From Candidatus Thermodiscus eudorianus (GTDB lineage Archaea > Thermoproteota > Thermoprotei_A > Sulfolobales > Acidilobaceae): 64,000 nt of DNA. The stretch lies in assembly GCA_015521085.1 (NCBI GenBank), contig WAOW01000006.1, positions 186,001 to 250,000 on the forward strand, given 5' to 3'. The notes below the pieces were generated by a model. That model was not told where the DNA came from and ran no database searches. It worked only from the letters and a program-made list of their open reading frames with translations. Of the stretch, positions 7,468 to 15,330 are shown one piece after another. Made by a program: the position numbers and the translations under genes. Each line of letters begins with the position of its first letter. Position 1 is the stretch's first letter.

Positions 7468-9459
7468 GTGTCAAGGGTGGGATTCTTGACTCAGGAAACA
7501 CTACCCTTCGAGGAGAAATACTACCCCAGCAAAGAGGCCTACCTAGACTTCTACAGGAAAAGCGTGGAAGACATAGAGGAATTCTGGGACAAACAAGCCA
7601 GGGAACTCCAATGGTACAGGACCTGGGACAAGGTACTGGACCGGTCGAACGCCCCCTTCTACAAGTGGTTTGTCGGAGCGAAAACCAACATCAACCTAAA
7701 TGCCCTAGACAGGTGGATTGGGACAGACGTGTTCAACAAAGTCGCCTACTACTGGGAGGGCGAGCCCGGCGATACACGGGTCATATCCTATAGAGAACTC
7801 TTCTGGGAGGTCAACAGGTTCGCCTGGGCCCTAAGGGAACTCGTCAAGATAAAGGAGAACGACACCGTAACAATATACCTGCCCATGATACCGGAACTCC
7901 CCATATCTATGCTAGCAGTGACGAGGCTAGGCGCCATACACAGCGTCGTGTTCTCCGGCTTCAGCCCACAGGCCCTAGCCGATAGGATCATCGACGCGAA
8001 GGCCAAGGTCCTGATAACAGTCGACGGCTTCTACAGGAGGGGTAAAGTGATAAACCTCAAGGAGAATGCAGACACGGCGGTCAAGCTCGCAGCCGACCAG
8101 GGCGTGGTTGTAGAGAAGACTATAGTGATCAAGAGGGCCGGGATAGACATACCATGGCACGAGCAGAGGGATGTATGGTACCATGATCTAGTAAAAGAGG
8201 CTCCTGACAAGGCCTATGTGAAGCCTGTGGAGAGGAATGCGACGGACGTGCTATTCATCCTATACACGAGCGGGACCACCGGGAAGCCTAAGGGCATAAT
8301 GCACAGTGTAGGCGGCTACCAGGTATACGTGTACAACGTCTTCAAGTGGAACTGGGACCCGCGTCCAGGCGACGTCTTCTGGTGCGCCGCCGACATAGGA
8401 TGGATAACAGGACACACCTACATAGTCTACGGCCCCCTAATGAACGGGGTAACCCAGGTCATGTACGAGGGAGCACCCAACTACCCGGCACCCGACAGGA
8501 TATGGGAGCTAGTCGACAAATACGATGTGACAACATTCTACACGAGTCCAACGCTACTAAGACTCCTGAGGAAGTACGGGGACGAGTGGGTCGAGAAGCA
8601 CGATCTAGGGAGCCTACGGATCCTCGGCACGGTAGGAGAACCGATAAACCCGGAGGTATGGCTATGGTATCACAAGAAGATTGGGAAGGAGAAGGCACCC
8701 ATCGTAGACACGTGGTGGCAAACCGAGACCGGGGCCGCCATGATATCGCCAGCGCCCGGGATAAGCATCGTGCCCTTGAAGCCAGGAAGCGCCACGTTCC
8801 CACTGCCGGGTATTGTGGCGGACGTATACAGGCCCGATGGAAGCCAGGCGTCGCCTGGTGAGAAGGGGCTACTGGTCATCAAAGAGCCGTGGCCGGGAAT
8901 GCTCATTGGCATATGGGGCGACCCGGACCGGTATGTGAGGACGTACTGGTCGATGTTCAGCAAGCCCGACAAGGGGATATGGATCTACTACCCAGCCGAC
9001 TATGCTGTACGCGACGAGGAGGGATACTTCTGGCTGCTGGGCAGGGCCGACGAGGTCATGAACGTTGCAGGCCACAGGCTGGGCACCATAGAGCTGGAAG
9101 ACGCGCTGCTAACTCACCCCGCCGTGAGCGAGGCAGCCGTGGTAGGCGCTCCTGACCCCGTCAAGGGGCAGGTGCCCGTAGCAGCGGTGGTGCTGAGGGA
9201 GGGATACACTCCATCGCCAGAGCTTGAAGAGGAGTTGAAGAACGTGGTGAGAAACCTGGTTGGACCCATCGCCGTGCCAGCGAAGATACTCTTCGTGAAG
9301 AAGCTACCTAAGACTAGGAGCGGGAAGATAATGAGGAGGATACTGATCGCCCTGCTAGAGGGTAGGCCCGTCGGCGACACTAGCACGCTAGAGGACCCGA
9401 CGGCTGTAGAGGAGCTGAGGAGAGCGGTAGAGGAGTTCAAGAAGTTGATGAAGGAGTGA
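7468..9459 (+). CDS. acs: AMP-forming acetyl-CoA (acyl-CoA) synthetase
   Basis: A 663-aa adenylate-forming enzyme activating acetate (or a related short acid) with ATP and CoA. Seen: ACS N-terminal domain (FWDKQARELQWYR), P-loop A3 motif YTSGTTGKPKG (about residues 267-277), WWQTETGA with the substrate-pocket Trp typical of acetyl/propionyl-CoA synthetases, GRADEVMNVAGHRLG hinge, and the C-terminal KTRSGKIMRR carrying the catalytic, regulatable Lys. In archaea with 4-hydroxybutyrate cycles close relatives act on 3-hydroxypropionate or 4-hydroxybutyrate, so specificity is open; the adjacent acetate-type transporter favours acetate. Start GTG 7468 is uncertain; GTG 7477 fits the nearest TATA box better. 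Confidence 0.93.
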   Translation: MSRVGFLTQETLPFEEKYYPSKEAYLDFYRKSVEDIEEFWDKQARELQWYRTWDKVLDRSNAPFYKWFVGAKTNINLNALDRWIGTDVFNKVAYYWEGEPGDTRVISYRELFWEVNRFAWALRELVKIKENDTVTIYLPMIPELPISMLAVTRLGAIHSVVFSGFSPQALADRIIDAKAKVLITVDGFYRRGKVINLKENADTAVKLAADQGVVVEKTIVIKRAGIDIPWHEQRDVWYHDLVKEAPDKAYVKPVERNATDVLFILYTSGTTGKPKGIMHSVGGYQVYVYNVFKWNWDPRPGDVFWCAADIGWITGHTYIVYGPLMNGVTQVMYEGAPNYPAPDRIWELVDKYDVTTFYTSPTLLRLLRKYGDEWVEKHDLGSLRILGTVGEPINPEVWLWYHKKIGKEKAPIVDTWWQTETGAAMISPAPGISIVPLKPGSATFPLPGIVADVYRPDGSQASPGEKGLLVIKEPWPGMLIGIWGDPDRYVRTYWSMFSKPDKGIWIYYPADYAVRDEEGYFWLLGRADEVMNVAGHRLGTIELEDALLTHPAVSEAAVVGAPDPVKGQVPVAAVVLREGYTPSPELEEELKNVVRNLVGPIAVPAKILFVKKLPKTRSGKIMRRILIALLEGRPVGDTSTLEDPTAVEELRRAVEEFKKLMKE

Positions 9460-9478
9460 CGCCCTCAGGGTGGCCTAG

Positions 9479-10033
9479 ATGGCTGGTAATGGAGAGTGGG
9501 GTAATCCCGCCGCCCTGGGTCTCGCCGGGTTCGGCTTAACAACTACCGCCTTAAGCCTACACAACTTAGGAGTCATACCGACAGCCAGCTACACCCTGGC
9601 GTATGGATTCATGTACGGTGGTCTGGCCCAGGTGATAGCCGGGATCATAGATTTCAGGAGGAACAATGTCTTCGGCGGGACCGCGTTCACCTCCTATGGA
9701 CTCTTCTGGCTTGGCCTCTCGCTCCTAACGGTCTTGGAGGCAACAGGCATATACCCGGAGGTCTCTCCAGGCGAGTTCGCTACCTGGATGGTCCTGTGGG
9801 GTATATTCACGCTATACATGGCTGTGGGGGCCTATGCCCTTAAGGCTAGGGCCGTCACAGTTGTGCTGACGCTACTGACCATACTATTCTTCATACTAGC
9901 CGCTGCACAATACTCCGAGACCGTATTGAAGATCGCGGGCGCATGGGGCGTGCTCACGGGCCTATCAGCGGTCTACACTTCAGCTGCGATAATTGTGAAT
10001 ACTACAATGGGCAAGGAGGTCCTGCCCGAGTAG
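9479..10033 (+). CDS. GPR1/FUN34/YaaH (SatP-like) acetate/succinate transporter
   Basis: A 184-aa six-helix membrane protein of the acetate uptake transporter family. The signature NPAALGLAGFGLTT (residues 9-22) matches the family NPAPLGL motif at the first helix; further hallmarks are the FMYGGLAQVIAGIIDF and GGTAFTSYGLFWLGL segments. These proteins move acetate (and sometimes succinate) across the membrane. It begins 19 bp after the acyl-CoA synthetase with a GGTGG ribosome site, so uptake and activation are encoded as one operon ending at a T8 tract. Confidence 0.93.
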   Translation: MAGNGEWGNPAALGLAGFGLTTTALSLHNLGVIPTASYTLAYGFMYGGLAQVIAGIIDFRRNNVFGGTAFTSYGLFWLGLSLLTVLEATGIYPEVSPGEFATWMVLWGIFTLYMAVGAYALKARAVTVVLTLLTILFFILAAAQYSETVLKIAGAWGVLTGLSAVYTSAAIIVNTTMGKEVLPE

Positions 10034-10068
10034 TTCCGAGAAGGCATGAAAGACCCTCTTTTCCCATC

Positions 10069-10076
10069 TTTTTTTT
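10069..10076 (+). terminator. Oligo-T transcription terminator after acs-transporter operon
   Basis: An uninterrupted run of eight T residues 36 bp after the transporter stop, the form used by archaeal RNA polymerase for intrinsic termination. It separates the acetate operon from the next gene. Confidence 0.6.
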
Positions 10077-10188
10077 CTCCGGCCTAATATACTGGTTTAC
10101 CCTTGTAGCACCCGGGTAATCCCGGCGTTTATCGAAGCCTTACCCCCTAAACACCGAGTCACCTAATAATATACGGCTAGGGATCGAA

Positions 10189-10752
10189 TTGGGCCTAGCG
10201 AAGATTATATTCGGGTTCGATAGAGAGGACTTAAGGAAGCTAGAAGAAGAGAACAAGGCCCTTAAAGCAGAGTTGTCTAAGCTCAAGGAAGAGAATACCG
10301 TTCTGAAGAGTAAGATTAAAGAATTAGAGGGCCAAATGGCGGGATTGGCCAGCGAGCTGAAGCAGGCCTATAGCATTGCGGCATCCCTGGTTAACGAGAT
10401 AGATGTTTTGAAGAATAGGGTAGTCAGGCTTGAGGATAGAGAGGAGCAGCGTGAAGCCGAGGATAAGAAAGGCGATTCAGGGCAGACGCATGATCTAGAG
10501 GAAACCGTCGAAGTCAATGAGGAGGCCTTGGAATCCTATGAGGGCGATGAGGCGGAAAAGCTAGTGTTAGAGGCGATCTCGAAGGGAATCAACAGTCCGA
10601 GCGACATAGTATCCTATACGGGCCTAAGCAAGAGCAGGGTCTATGCCGTGCTGAAGGAGCTGACGGAGGAGGGGGTCCTGGTTAAAAAGAAGGAGGGTAG
10701 GCGTGTGCACTATATCATGGCTAGAGCCAGGGCCGCCGAGTCCCCGGCTTAG
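10189..10752 (+). CDS. Coiled-coil protein with C-terminal winged-helix DNA-binding domain
   Basis: A 187-aa protein. Residues about 10-90 are a long Leu/Lys/Glu coiled coil (LEEENKALKAELSKLKEEN and continuation), then an acidic linker (about 90-120), then a winged helix-turn-helix (about 123-180) with GLSKSRVYAVLKELTEEGVL as recognition helix and VHYIMAR as wing, resembling ArsR/TrmB-like DNA-binding domains. Likely a dimeric or oligomeric transcription factor or architectural DNA-binding protein (inference). The start is TTG 10189, about 20 bp downstream of a TAATAATATA box at 10164. No effector domain is visible. Confidence 0.75.
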   Translation: MGLAKIIFGFDREDLRKLEEENKALKAELSKLKEENTVLKSKIKELEGQMAGLASELKQAYSIAASLVNEIDVLKNRVVRLEDREEQREAEDKKGDSGQTHDLEETVEVNEEALESYEGDEAEKLVLEAISKGINSPSDIVSYTGLSKSRVYAVLKELTEEGVLVKKKEGRRVHYIMARARAAESPA

Positions 10753-10763
10753 CGCCACCACTA

Positions 10764-11192
10764 TTATTTCTCCAGGCTCCTGAGACAGGCGCCCAGGTTC
10801 TTGGCAATGGCCATCAAATAGCCCAGGCCCTTTTGGACGTCGGGGTCCCTCAGCGCTCCCATGAGCCCGAACATTCCCTTGGGCTCTGCCTTCGCGGGAG
10901 TTACTGATGCTAGGGAGTTGAATAGGCAGAATGAGGTGTCTTCTGTGTTCATCTTTAGCCCGGCTATCGTTGACCCGTCGAGCCTCCTCGCTGCTTCTAG
11001 CATCGCCCCTATTAGGACTCCGAGCCTCATCAGGCTTGTGTCTGCTTGCATGCCCGACATTGCTCCTTCCGTGTCTGAGAGCATCTCTTTCAGCATGCCT
11101 AGTAGACCTGACTTCTTTAGTTCGAGGGCGACTTCAAGCAGGTCTTTTAACGCCTGGACTTCTACCTCGCTGAACTCTAGACCTTCACTCAC
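10764..11192 (-). CDS. DUF1641 protein, partner of SQR-like flavoprotein
   Basis: A 142-aa helical protein matching the DUF1641 pattern: an N-terminal LLEVALELKKSGLLGMLKEM segment, a middle VLIGAMLEAARRL helix, and the C-terminal GMFGLMGALRDPDVQKGLGY motif typical of the family. Members are commonly encoded next to sulfide:quinone oxidoreductase-like FAD proteins; here it follows one with a 13-bp gap, so it is co-transcribed. No transmembrane segment or signal peptide. It may be a small accessory or membrane-docking subunit, but its molecular role is not established. Confidence 0.8.
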   Translation of the reverse strand: MSEGLEFSEVEVQALKDLLEVALELKKSGLLGMLKEMLSDTEGAMSGMQADTSLMRLGVLIGAMLEAARRLDGSTIAGLKMNTEDTSFCLFNSLASVTPAKAEPKGMFGLMGALRDPDVQKGLGYLMAIAKNLGACLRSLEK

Positions 11193-11205
11193 TACAACTC
11201 ACCTC

Positions 11206-12378
11206 CTAGACCCTCAGTTTATCGAGCCACCCCTGGTAAAAGCCCCTCTTGACTAGCTTCATAGCGAAGCTCTCCATTACATTATAGCAGTTTCTCCAGT
11301 TGTACATTGTGCCGTCGAAGTCCACTTCGCATACACCCATGAAGCCCTTGTCTCCGCTATAAGCGACGCACGCCACTGGATGTATGTCGTGTGGCTCTCC
11401 CACTCCATACTCCTCGTGGAGGAGTATCGTGGCGGCCTTGTATGTTGCGGCGTGTATGAAGACTCCAGCGGTGCCTAGGCCTGTTGGCGGCATTGAGTGT
11501 TCTCCGGTCAGGAATATGTCGTCGTATTCGGGGTGCCTGAAGTCTAGTGGCCTTGCTTTTACGAACCTCTTGTCCTGTTCGAAGAGGAACTTGGGGTCCT
11601 CCAGCACCTTAGGCGGCCTCGGCGGCGGTACTTTTACGAGGAGGTCATAAGATTCCTCGTAGTTCTTGGTTACAACGACTTTTCTCTCGTCGTCAACCTT
11701 CTCTATCCCGTCATGTACCTTCACGGTTATATTGTACCTGTTGAAGTACTTGTGCCATAGCCTAGCAATGTCGGGGCCTAGAGCCCAAGAAATGTCCCTC
11801 CCGTCGGGCATCTTCGGGCTCAACACTACTATCTCCGCCTTTATCCCCTTCAAGTGAAGCATATGGCCTAGTACAGTCGCGAATTCGACCGGGTATATTC
11901 CACATCTGAAGGGTAGTTCTGGGACTGCTATGACCACTTTGCCTCCCTTGAATTGCCGTAGAGCCTTATTGAACTCGACCGCCGCCTCTGGCTCGTAGTT
12001 GTGGTATCCAGCCTTGTCATAGCCGGGTATAGCTTCCCATCCGTTCCTTAGGCCGAGGGTGACGAATAGGTAGTCGTAGTTGAGCTTTGTTCCATCAGCT
12101 GTCTCGACGCTCCTGTTGTCGGGGTCTATCTTTACAGCCTCCTTGACCACTACGTTGACGCCGTACTTTTCGAGGCCCTTGATGGGGGCCCTGGTCTTGT
12201 CCAGGGGTAGTCCTTCGAGGGCGACGTCCATCCAGAGGGGAGGCATGTAGTGCCATTCATCCTTATTGACTAGGGTCACGTTTATGTCGAGGCCGTGCTT
12301 CTTCTTTGCCTCGGCGAAGGTTAGCGCGGCAACTATTCCGCCTGTCCCACCTCCTAGTATTAGGATATCCTTACCCAT
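11206..12378 (-). CDS. sqr: Sulfide:quinone oxidoreductase-like FAD-dependent oxidoreductase
   Basis: A 390-aa flavoprotein with an N-terminal FAD-binding Rossmann motif (ILILGGGTGGIVAAL, residues 5-19), a second dinucleotide-type domain and the conserved VTLVNKDEWHYMPPLW segment of the SQR group. Cysteines that could form the redox disulfide or polysulfide site occur in FRCGIYP (about residue 158), in VACVAYSGDKGFMGVC (C-terminal domain) and in WRNCYNV. It probably oxidises sulfide or a sulfur compound and reduces membrane quinone, with a C-terminal amphipathic region (FAMKLVKRGFYQGWLDKLRV) for membrane contact. Assignment to SQR rather than a type II NADH dehydrogenase rests on the cysteines and the DUF1641 partner. 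Confidence 0.82.
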   Translation of the reverse strand: MGKDILILGGGTGGIVAALTFAEAKKKHGLDINVTLVNKDEWHYMPPLWMDVALEGLPLDKTRAPIKGLEKYGVNVVVKEAVKIDPDNRSVETADGTKLNYDYLFVTLGLRNGWEAIPGYDKAGYHNYEPEAAVEFNKALRQFKGGKVVIAVPELPFRCGIYPVEFATVLGHMLHLKGIKAEIVVLSPKMPDGRDISWALGPDIARLWHKYFNRYNITVKVHDGIEKVDDERKVVVTKNYEESYDLLVKVPPPRPPKVLEDPKFLFEQDKRFVKARPLDFRHPEYDDIFLTGEHSMPPTGLGTAGVFIHAATYKAATILLHEEYGVGEPHDIHPVACVAYSGDKGFMGVCEVDFDGTMYNWRNCYNVMESFAMKLVKRGFYQGWLDKLRV

Positions 12379-12556
12379 TCTTGTACACCAGGTGTTTGGC
12401 CTCGTCTGTATAAGGGATTGTATCGACTATCTATATGGGTTACCTGGCCCTCGTATATACATTTTCGATGCACTTAAATTATTTTATTACACTGCCTCGA
12501 CGGGCCCGGTTAGGATAATACTGCAAGGGAGTTGTATGGGGCCTGGGAGTCTTTCG

Positions 12557-12670
12557 TGGTGCCGCCGCCGGGATTTGAACCCGGGACCTCCGGATCTCCC
12601 AGGCCCCTGCGACTCGGCAGGGACGGGACCGTATGAGTCCGGCGCTCTGCCAAGGCTGAGCTACGGCGGC
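12557..12670 (-). tRNA. tRNA-Met (CAT), elongator type, with a 36-nt intron and encoded CCA
   Basis: Acceptor stem GCCGCCG/CGGCGGC, D-arm with GCTCAG...GAGC, T-arm CCGGGTTCAAATCCCGG, discriminator A and templated CCA. Anticodon loop CTCATAA after intron removal. The sequence resembles elongator Met rather than the initiator; a tRNA-Ile2 with modified CAT cannot be fully excluded from sequence alone. Confidence 0.92.
12596..12631 (-). other. tRNA-Met archaeal intron (bulge-helix-bulge)
   Basis: Canonical 37/38 position. Exon CUCA pairs with intron UGGG (central 4-bp helix, one G-U pair), 3-nt bulges UAC and AGA, and inner helix GGUCCC/GGGGCC. Cutting after the second base of each bulge removes exactly 36 nt and joins the CCGGA/TCCGG anticodon stem. 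Confidence 0.88.
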
Positions 12671-12716
12671 ACCCGATGGTTACTGGTCTGGGGGTTAGGG
12701 TTTTTGTATGTTGCCG

Positions 12717-12905
12717 TTAGACGCCTAGCTCTTTAATGGTCTTCTCTAGGGCGTATCTTATTAACTCGCTCCTACTCAGCCCTAGTTTAGCCGCTGCCCT
12801 GTCTATTTCTTCTAGCTTTGAGGGTTCTATCTTGAATGTGACTATCCTGAGTTTCTCCCTGTGGACTTCGCCGTACTCTACAACTAGTGGGATGGCCAAC
12901 GACAT
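12717..12905 (-). CDS. Ribbon-helix-helix (CopG/MetJ/Arc) DNA-binding protein
   Basis: A 62-aa protein. The strand RIVTFKIEPSKLEEIDRAA followed by two helices ending SRSELIRYALEKTIKEL is the classic RHH pattern, with the basic strand at residues 19-25 inserting in the major groove of a dimer. No toxin-like partner is adjacent, so it may be a stand-alone regulator of the type common in Crenarchaeota. An AT-rich box just upstream (about 12922-12932) suggests a short or absent leader. Confidence 0.82.
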   Translation of the reverse strand: MSLAIPLVVEYGEVHREKLRIVTFKIEPSKLEEIDRAAAKLGLSRSELIRYALEKTIKELGV

Positions 12906-13030
12906 CTTCCCTTCACCGGTGTTGTATTTTGCTGTTGGTTAGTGATTAGGAGGAAGAGTAACTAGTACCAGATACCCTGGGGTGACCGGATATAATCTGT
13001 AGTCTCTACAAGATGACCTCGGACCCTGAT

Positions 13031-13055
13031 GTAACCAGGATTATGTCCGGGTTAC
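13031..13055. repeat. Inverted repeat GTAACCAGGA / TCCGGGTTAC
   Basis: Two 10-nt arms with one mismatch around a 5-nt TTATG spacer, lying between the RHH gene and the 3' end of the convergent-strand membrane protein gene. It could be a hairpin at the 3' end of that transcript or an operator; no T tract follows. Confidence 0.45.
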
Positions 13056-13058
13056 TTC

Positions 13059-13862
13059 CTATCCCGAGAAGTGTATAGTGACGAGGTTGTAGGTTAGCCT
13101 GTACTCCTGGCCCGGGGTAGTTATACTAACGCTCCAAGACCCGACTACCGGTAGCCCCTTCATATCTGTCAGGAACATGGAGTAAGACAGCATCGACCAT
13201 TTCACCGTGGGGTTCGGCGCGCTGGGATTCAGCACTAGTGTGGCCCCCGAGACCTCCTTACCCATTATGACGAGCTTGCCCATGCCAACCCTCACCTCCA
13301 TCAAAGACGACACATTACCCGTGCCACGCCTGATTGATGCTAGCATATCCCAGTTGACTTGAAGCCTCTCGCCCAGGAACTTTGGCAGGTATACCGGGGC
13401 CACGCCTGGGAATGGGCTGAAGTCGGTCACTGTCAAATTAGCGGGTTCTATATTGAACTTTAGGCTGGTTAGGAAGAAGTCCTCCAACACGACCACGTCG
13501 GCCCCCCGGTACTCCTTGACCGTCCCGTTCGAGTACTCTATCCTAGCGTAGGTTAGGCCGCTGCCCGAATAGTTGTAGTAGACCTTGTACTCCAGGCTGT
13601 CTCCACTATAGAGCTCGGCTACCCCTGATTTGGCGGTGGGATTGTTCTCTACCTTGACGATGTACTTATTGCCCTGCTGATCCGATACATTGTATTCGAT
13701 ATAGGTTACCTTGCCCAGGACCTCCTCTAGGTTGCCTTCATTGGCCGCCGCCCGGAACGGGGATAGGAACGAGTAGTACACCGCCACGCCGATGACCGCC
13801 GATATTATCGTTGCTATAAATGATATTATTATTATTGCCTTGATCTTGTTCAATCCCAGCAC
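13059..13862 (-). CDS. Membrane-anchored extracellular protein of unknown function
   Basis: About 267 aa: a short cytoplasmic N-terminus, one strong transmembrane helix (IKAIIIISFIATIISAVIGV, about residues 7-26) and a mostly beta-strand exterior domain with several N-glycosylation-type sequons (NVS, NYS, NLT). I prefer GTG 13862 over the upstream ATG 13895 because GGAG precedes it and it puts the charged segment directly before the helix. No catalytic motif recognised. The PAFPGVAPVYLP-like and repeated Tyr/Thr strands suggest a surface binding or structural role only. Confidence 0.7.
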   Translation of the reverse strand: MLGLNKIKAIIIISFIATIISAVIGVAVYYSFLSPFRAAANEGNLEEVLGKVTYIEYNVSDQQGNKYIVKVENNPTAKSGVAELYSGDSLEYKVYYNYSGSGLTYARIEYSNGTVKEYRGADVVVLEDFFLTSLKFNIEPANLTVTDFSPFPGVAPVYLPKFLGERLQVNWDMLASIRRGTGNVSSLMEVRVGMGKLVIMGKEVSGATLVLNPSAPNPTVKWSMLSYSMFLTDMKGLPVVGSWSVSITTPGQEYRLTYNLVTIHFSG

Positions 13863-14014
13863 ACCCTCGCTCCGATAACAAAAGCCGGCCTCCAACCCGC
13901 TAAAAAGTCTAGGTGCACAGCCTACACATGCCCGAGGAGGCTACTGGCTGCGTCGAATAGCGTGATGCCTTTATAAGCCCATGCTACACAGTGGCTTCCT
14001 GGGTGGGTGCAAGA

Positions 14015-14278
14015 GTGACGATAGGACTAATCAAGGGGATAAACGCCCACGGCCACATAGGATGGGTGACGGTCAGGTGCAGAGTCTGCGGCCGCTACCT
14101 AAGCCTAACAGGCCAACACCCCGGCGCGGCCAGGAGGACCGAGGTAGTATACGCTTGCCCGAAATGCGCTAAAGAGTATGGGGCCTACTTCTGCCACGCC
14201 GATGCGAGGAAGTTCAACTACCGCTGCCCCTTCTGCGGGAGACAGCTGGTCGTCGTCACGCCAGTTCAAACAGAGTAG
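14015..14278 (+). CDS. Small double zinc-ribbon protein
   Basis: About 87 aa with four Cys pairs or Cys/His sites: CRVC, CPKC, a lone CHAD, and CPFC, spaced as two treble-clef or ribbon knuckles; basic residues between them suggest nucleic-acid or protein contact. A TTTATAAG box at 13970-13977 predicts transcription near 14000, so GTG 14015 (after a GGGTG site) is more likely than GTG 13991. The TAG stop at 14276 is followed in the same frame by another 123 open codons (see next entry), so this may be the N-terminal half of a larger protein. Confidence 0.72.
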   Translation: MTIGLIKGINAHGHIGWVTVRCRVCGRYLSLTGQHPGAARRTEVVYACPKCAKEYGAYFCHADARKFNYRCPFCGRQLVVVTPVQTE

Positions 14279-14650
14279 TGGAGGAGGGACCCCCAAATTA
14301 CCGGGTACATCCTAGAAGAGGATGTCATCGACGATCACTACAGGGTAGTTAAGATCCGGTCTGGGGACTGGGTCCTCTATTCTATAGACGTATACGAGCT
14401 CCTGCCTGAGGCCATCGAGTGCGACGACAAGCTGGTTGAGGGACCCGTCACCCTCTGCTATAAGAGGGTAGATGATTGCGTGCTCACAGTCTCTATGGTA
14501 GACGATAGGGTAGAGCTCGTGAACATAAGGCTACATGTTAGGGTCGATGAGGATCCAGCGGAGGGCATGCCTTCGAGGGCGCGAGAGTACTGTCTCAGCA
14601 GGGTCAAGGGGTTGCTGGAGGAGTGGCTAAGAGGAGGCTCTGCGGGCTAA
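14278..14650 (+). CDS. Unannotated ORF lacking a canonical in-frame start
   Basis: From 14279 to the TAA at 14648-14650 one frame is open for 123 codons, with host-like codons and a plausible product (ILEEDVIDDHYRVV... ending LLEEWLRGGSAG), yet no ATG, GTG or TTG precedes the body. Three readings are possible: (a) the frame continues from the upstream zinc-ribbon ORF through TAG 14276; (b) GTG 14278, overlapping that stop as TAGTG, starts the gene and one extra C in the C5 run 14290-14294 breaks the frame; (c) a rare ATT start at 14297 behind AGGAGGGA. Reading (b) gives the neatest N-terminus. The 3' end overlaps the next gene by 28 bp. No function recognised; Asp/Glu-rich beta pattern. Confidence 0.65.
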
Positions 14651-15330
14651 TATCCGGGGGGAAGGATAGCAATTATGCCTTCTACAGAGCCCTCCTAGAG
14701 GGGTACGAACCAGCCTGTATACTCGCCTTGCGCCCCAAGAGGAGTGATAGCTGGATGTTCCATGTACCCCACGTCTCGCTGGTCAGGTATCAAGCCATTG
14801 CGATGGGCCTGGAAAGCGTCTACAGGGAGTATGAGGTTAGTGGCGTGAAGGAGAGGGAGGTGGAGGAGCTCGCCGAGATCCTTTCCTCCCTGAAGAGGGA
14901 GACCGGCTTCGAAGTGGTCTCGGTAGGGGCCATTGCCAGTAGATACCAGTATGAGAGGATGAAGAGGATATCGCTTAAGATTGGCTTCGAGATCTACGCA
15001 CCCCAGTGGGGCATGGACCCCAGAGCCTATATGAGGCGTCTCGTAGCCGAAGGCTTCAGATTCATCATAACATCCATAACAGTCTACGGCCTCCCACCCA
15101 GATACCTGGGGAGAGAACTAGCGCCAGGCGACATCGAGGAGATAATAAGGCTAGCGGAGCGATACGGGTTCAATCCAGCCTTCGAGGGAGGCGAGGCCGA
15201 GACCCTAGTTGTGGACGCGCCGCACTATAGGAAGAAGCTACGCGTCCAGGGGCGTCCCATGAGGCTAGGCCCCGACTCGTGGCTCTTCGAAATAGAGCGG
15301 GTCTGGCTTGAGGATAAAGGGGGCGCCTAG
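14623..15330 (+). CDS. dph6: Diphthine--ammonia ligase (Dph6-type ATP pyrophosphatase)
   Basis: A 235-aa adenine-nucleotide alpha-hydrolase family protein. The PP-loop SGGKDSNYAF (residues 11-20) binds ATP; the C-terminal EGGEAETLVVDAPHY motif (about 188-202) is characteristic of the Dph6 family that completes diphthamide on elongation factor 2 by amidating diphthine. Length matches archaeal single-domain Dph6. GTG 14623 overlaps the preceding ORF, and its 3' end overlaps the convergent TatD gene by 4 bp. Confidence 0.88.
   Translation: MAKRRLCGLISGGKDSNYAFYRALLEGYEPACILALRPKRSDSWMFHVPHVSLVRYQAIAMGLESVYREYEVSGVKEREVEELAEILSSLKRETGFEVVSVGAIASRYQYERMKRISLKIGFEIYAPQWGMDPRAYMRRLVAEGFRFIITSITVYGLPPRYLGRELAPGDIEEIIRLAERYGFNPAFEGGEAETLVVDAPHYRKKLRVQGRPMRLGPDSWLFEIERVWLEDKGGA

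Noticed and set aside
8346-8861. Large ORFs in other frames of the acyl-CoA synthetase gene
   Set aside because: Arg/His-rich shadows of the real gene, lacking any conserved motif.
12942-13058. Possible C/D-box small RNA between the RHH gene and the membrane protein
   Set aside because: TGA and CTGA-like words occur but spacing does not fit C, D', C', D boxes.
14276-14278. TAG as a pyrrolysine codon
   Set aside because: No Pyl genes or methylamine context are visible and crenarchaea are not known for pyrrolysine; a nonsense change or a start downstream explains it more simply.
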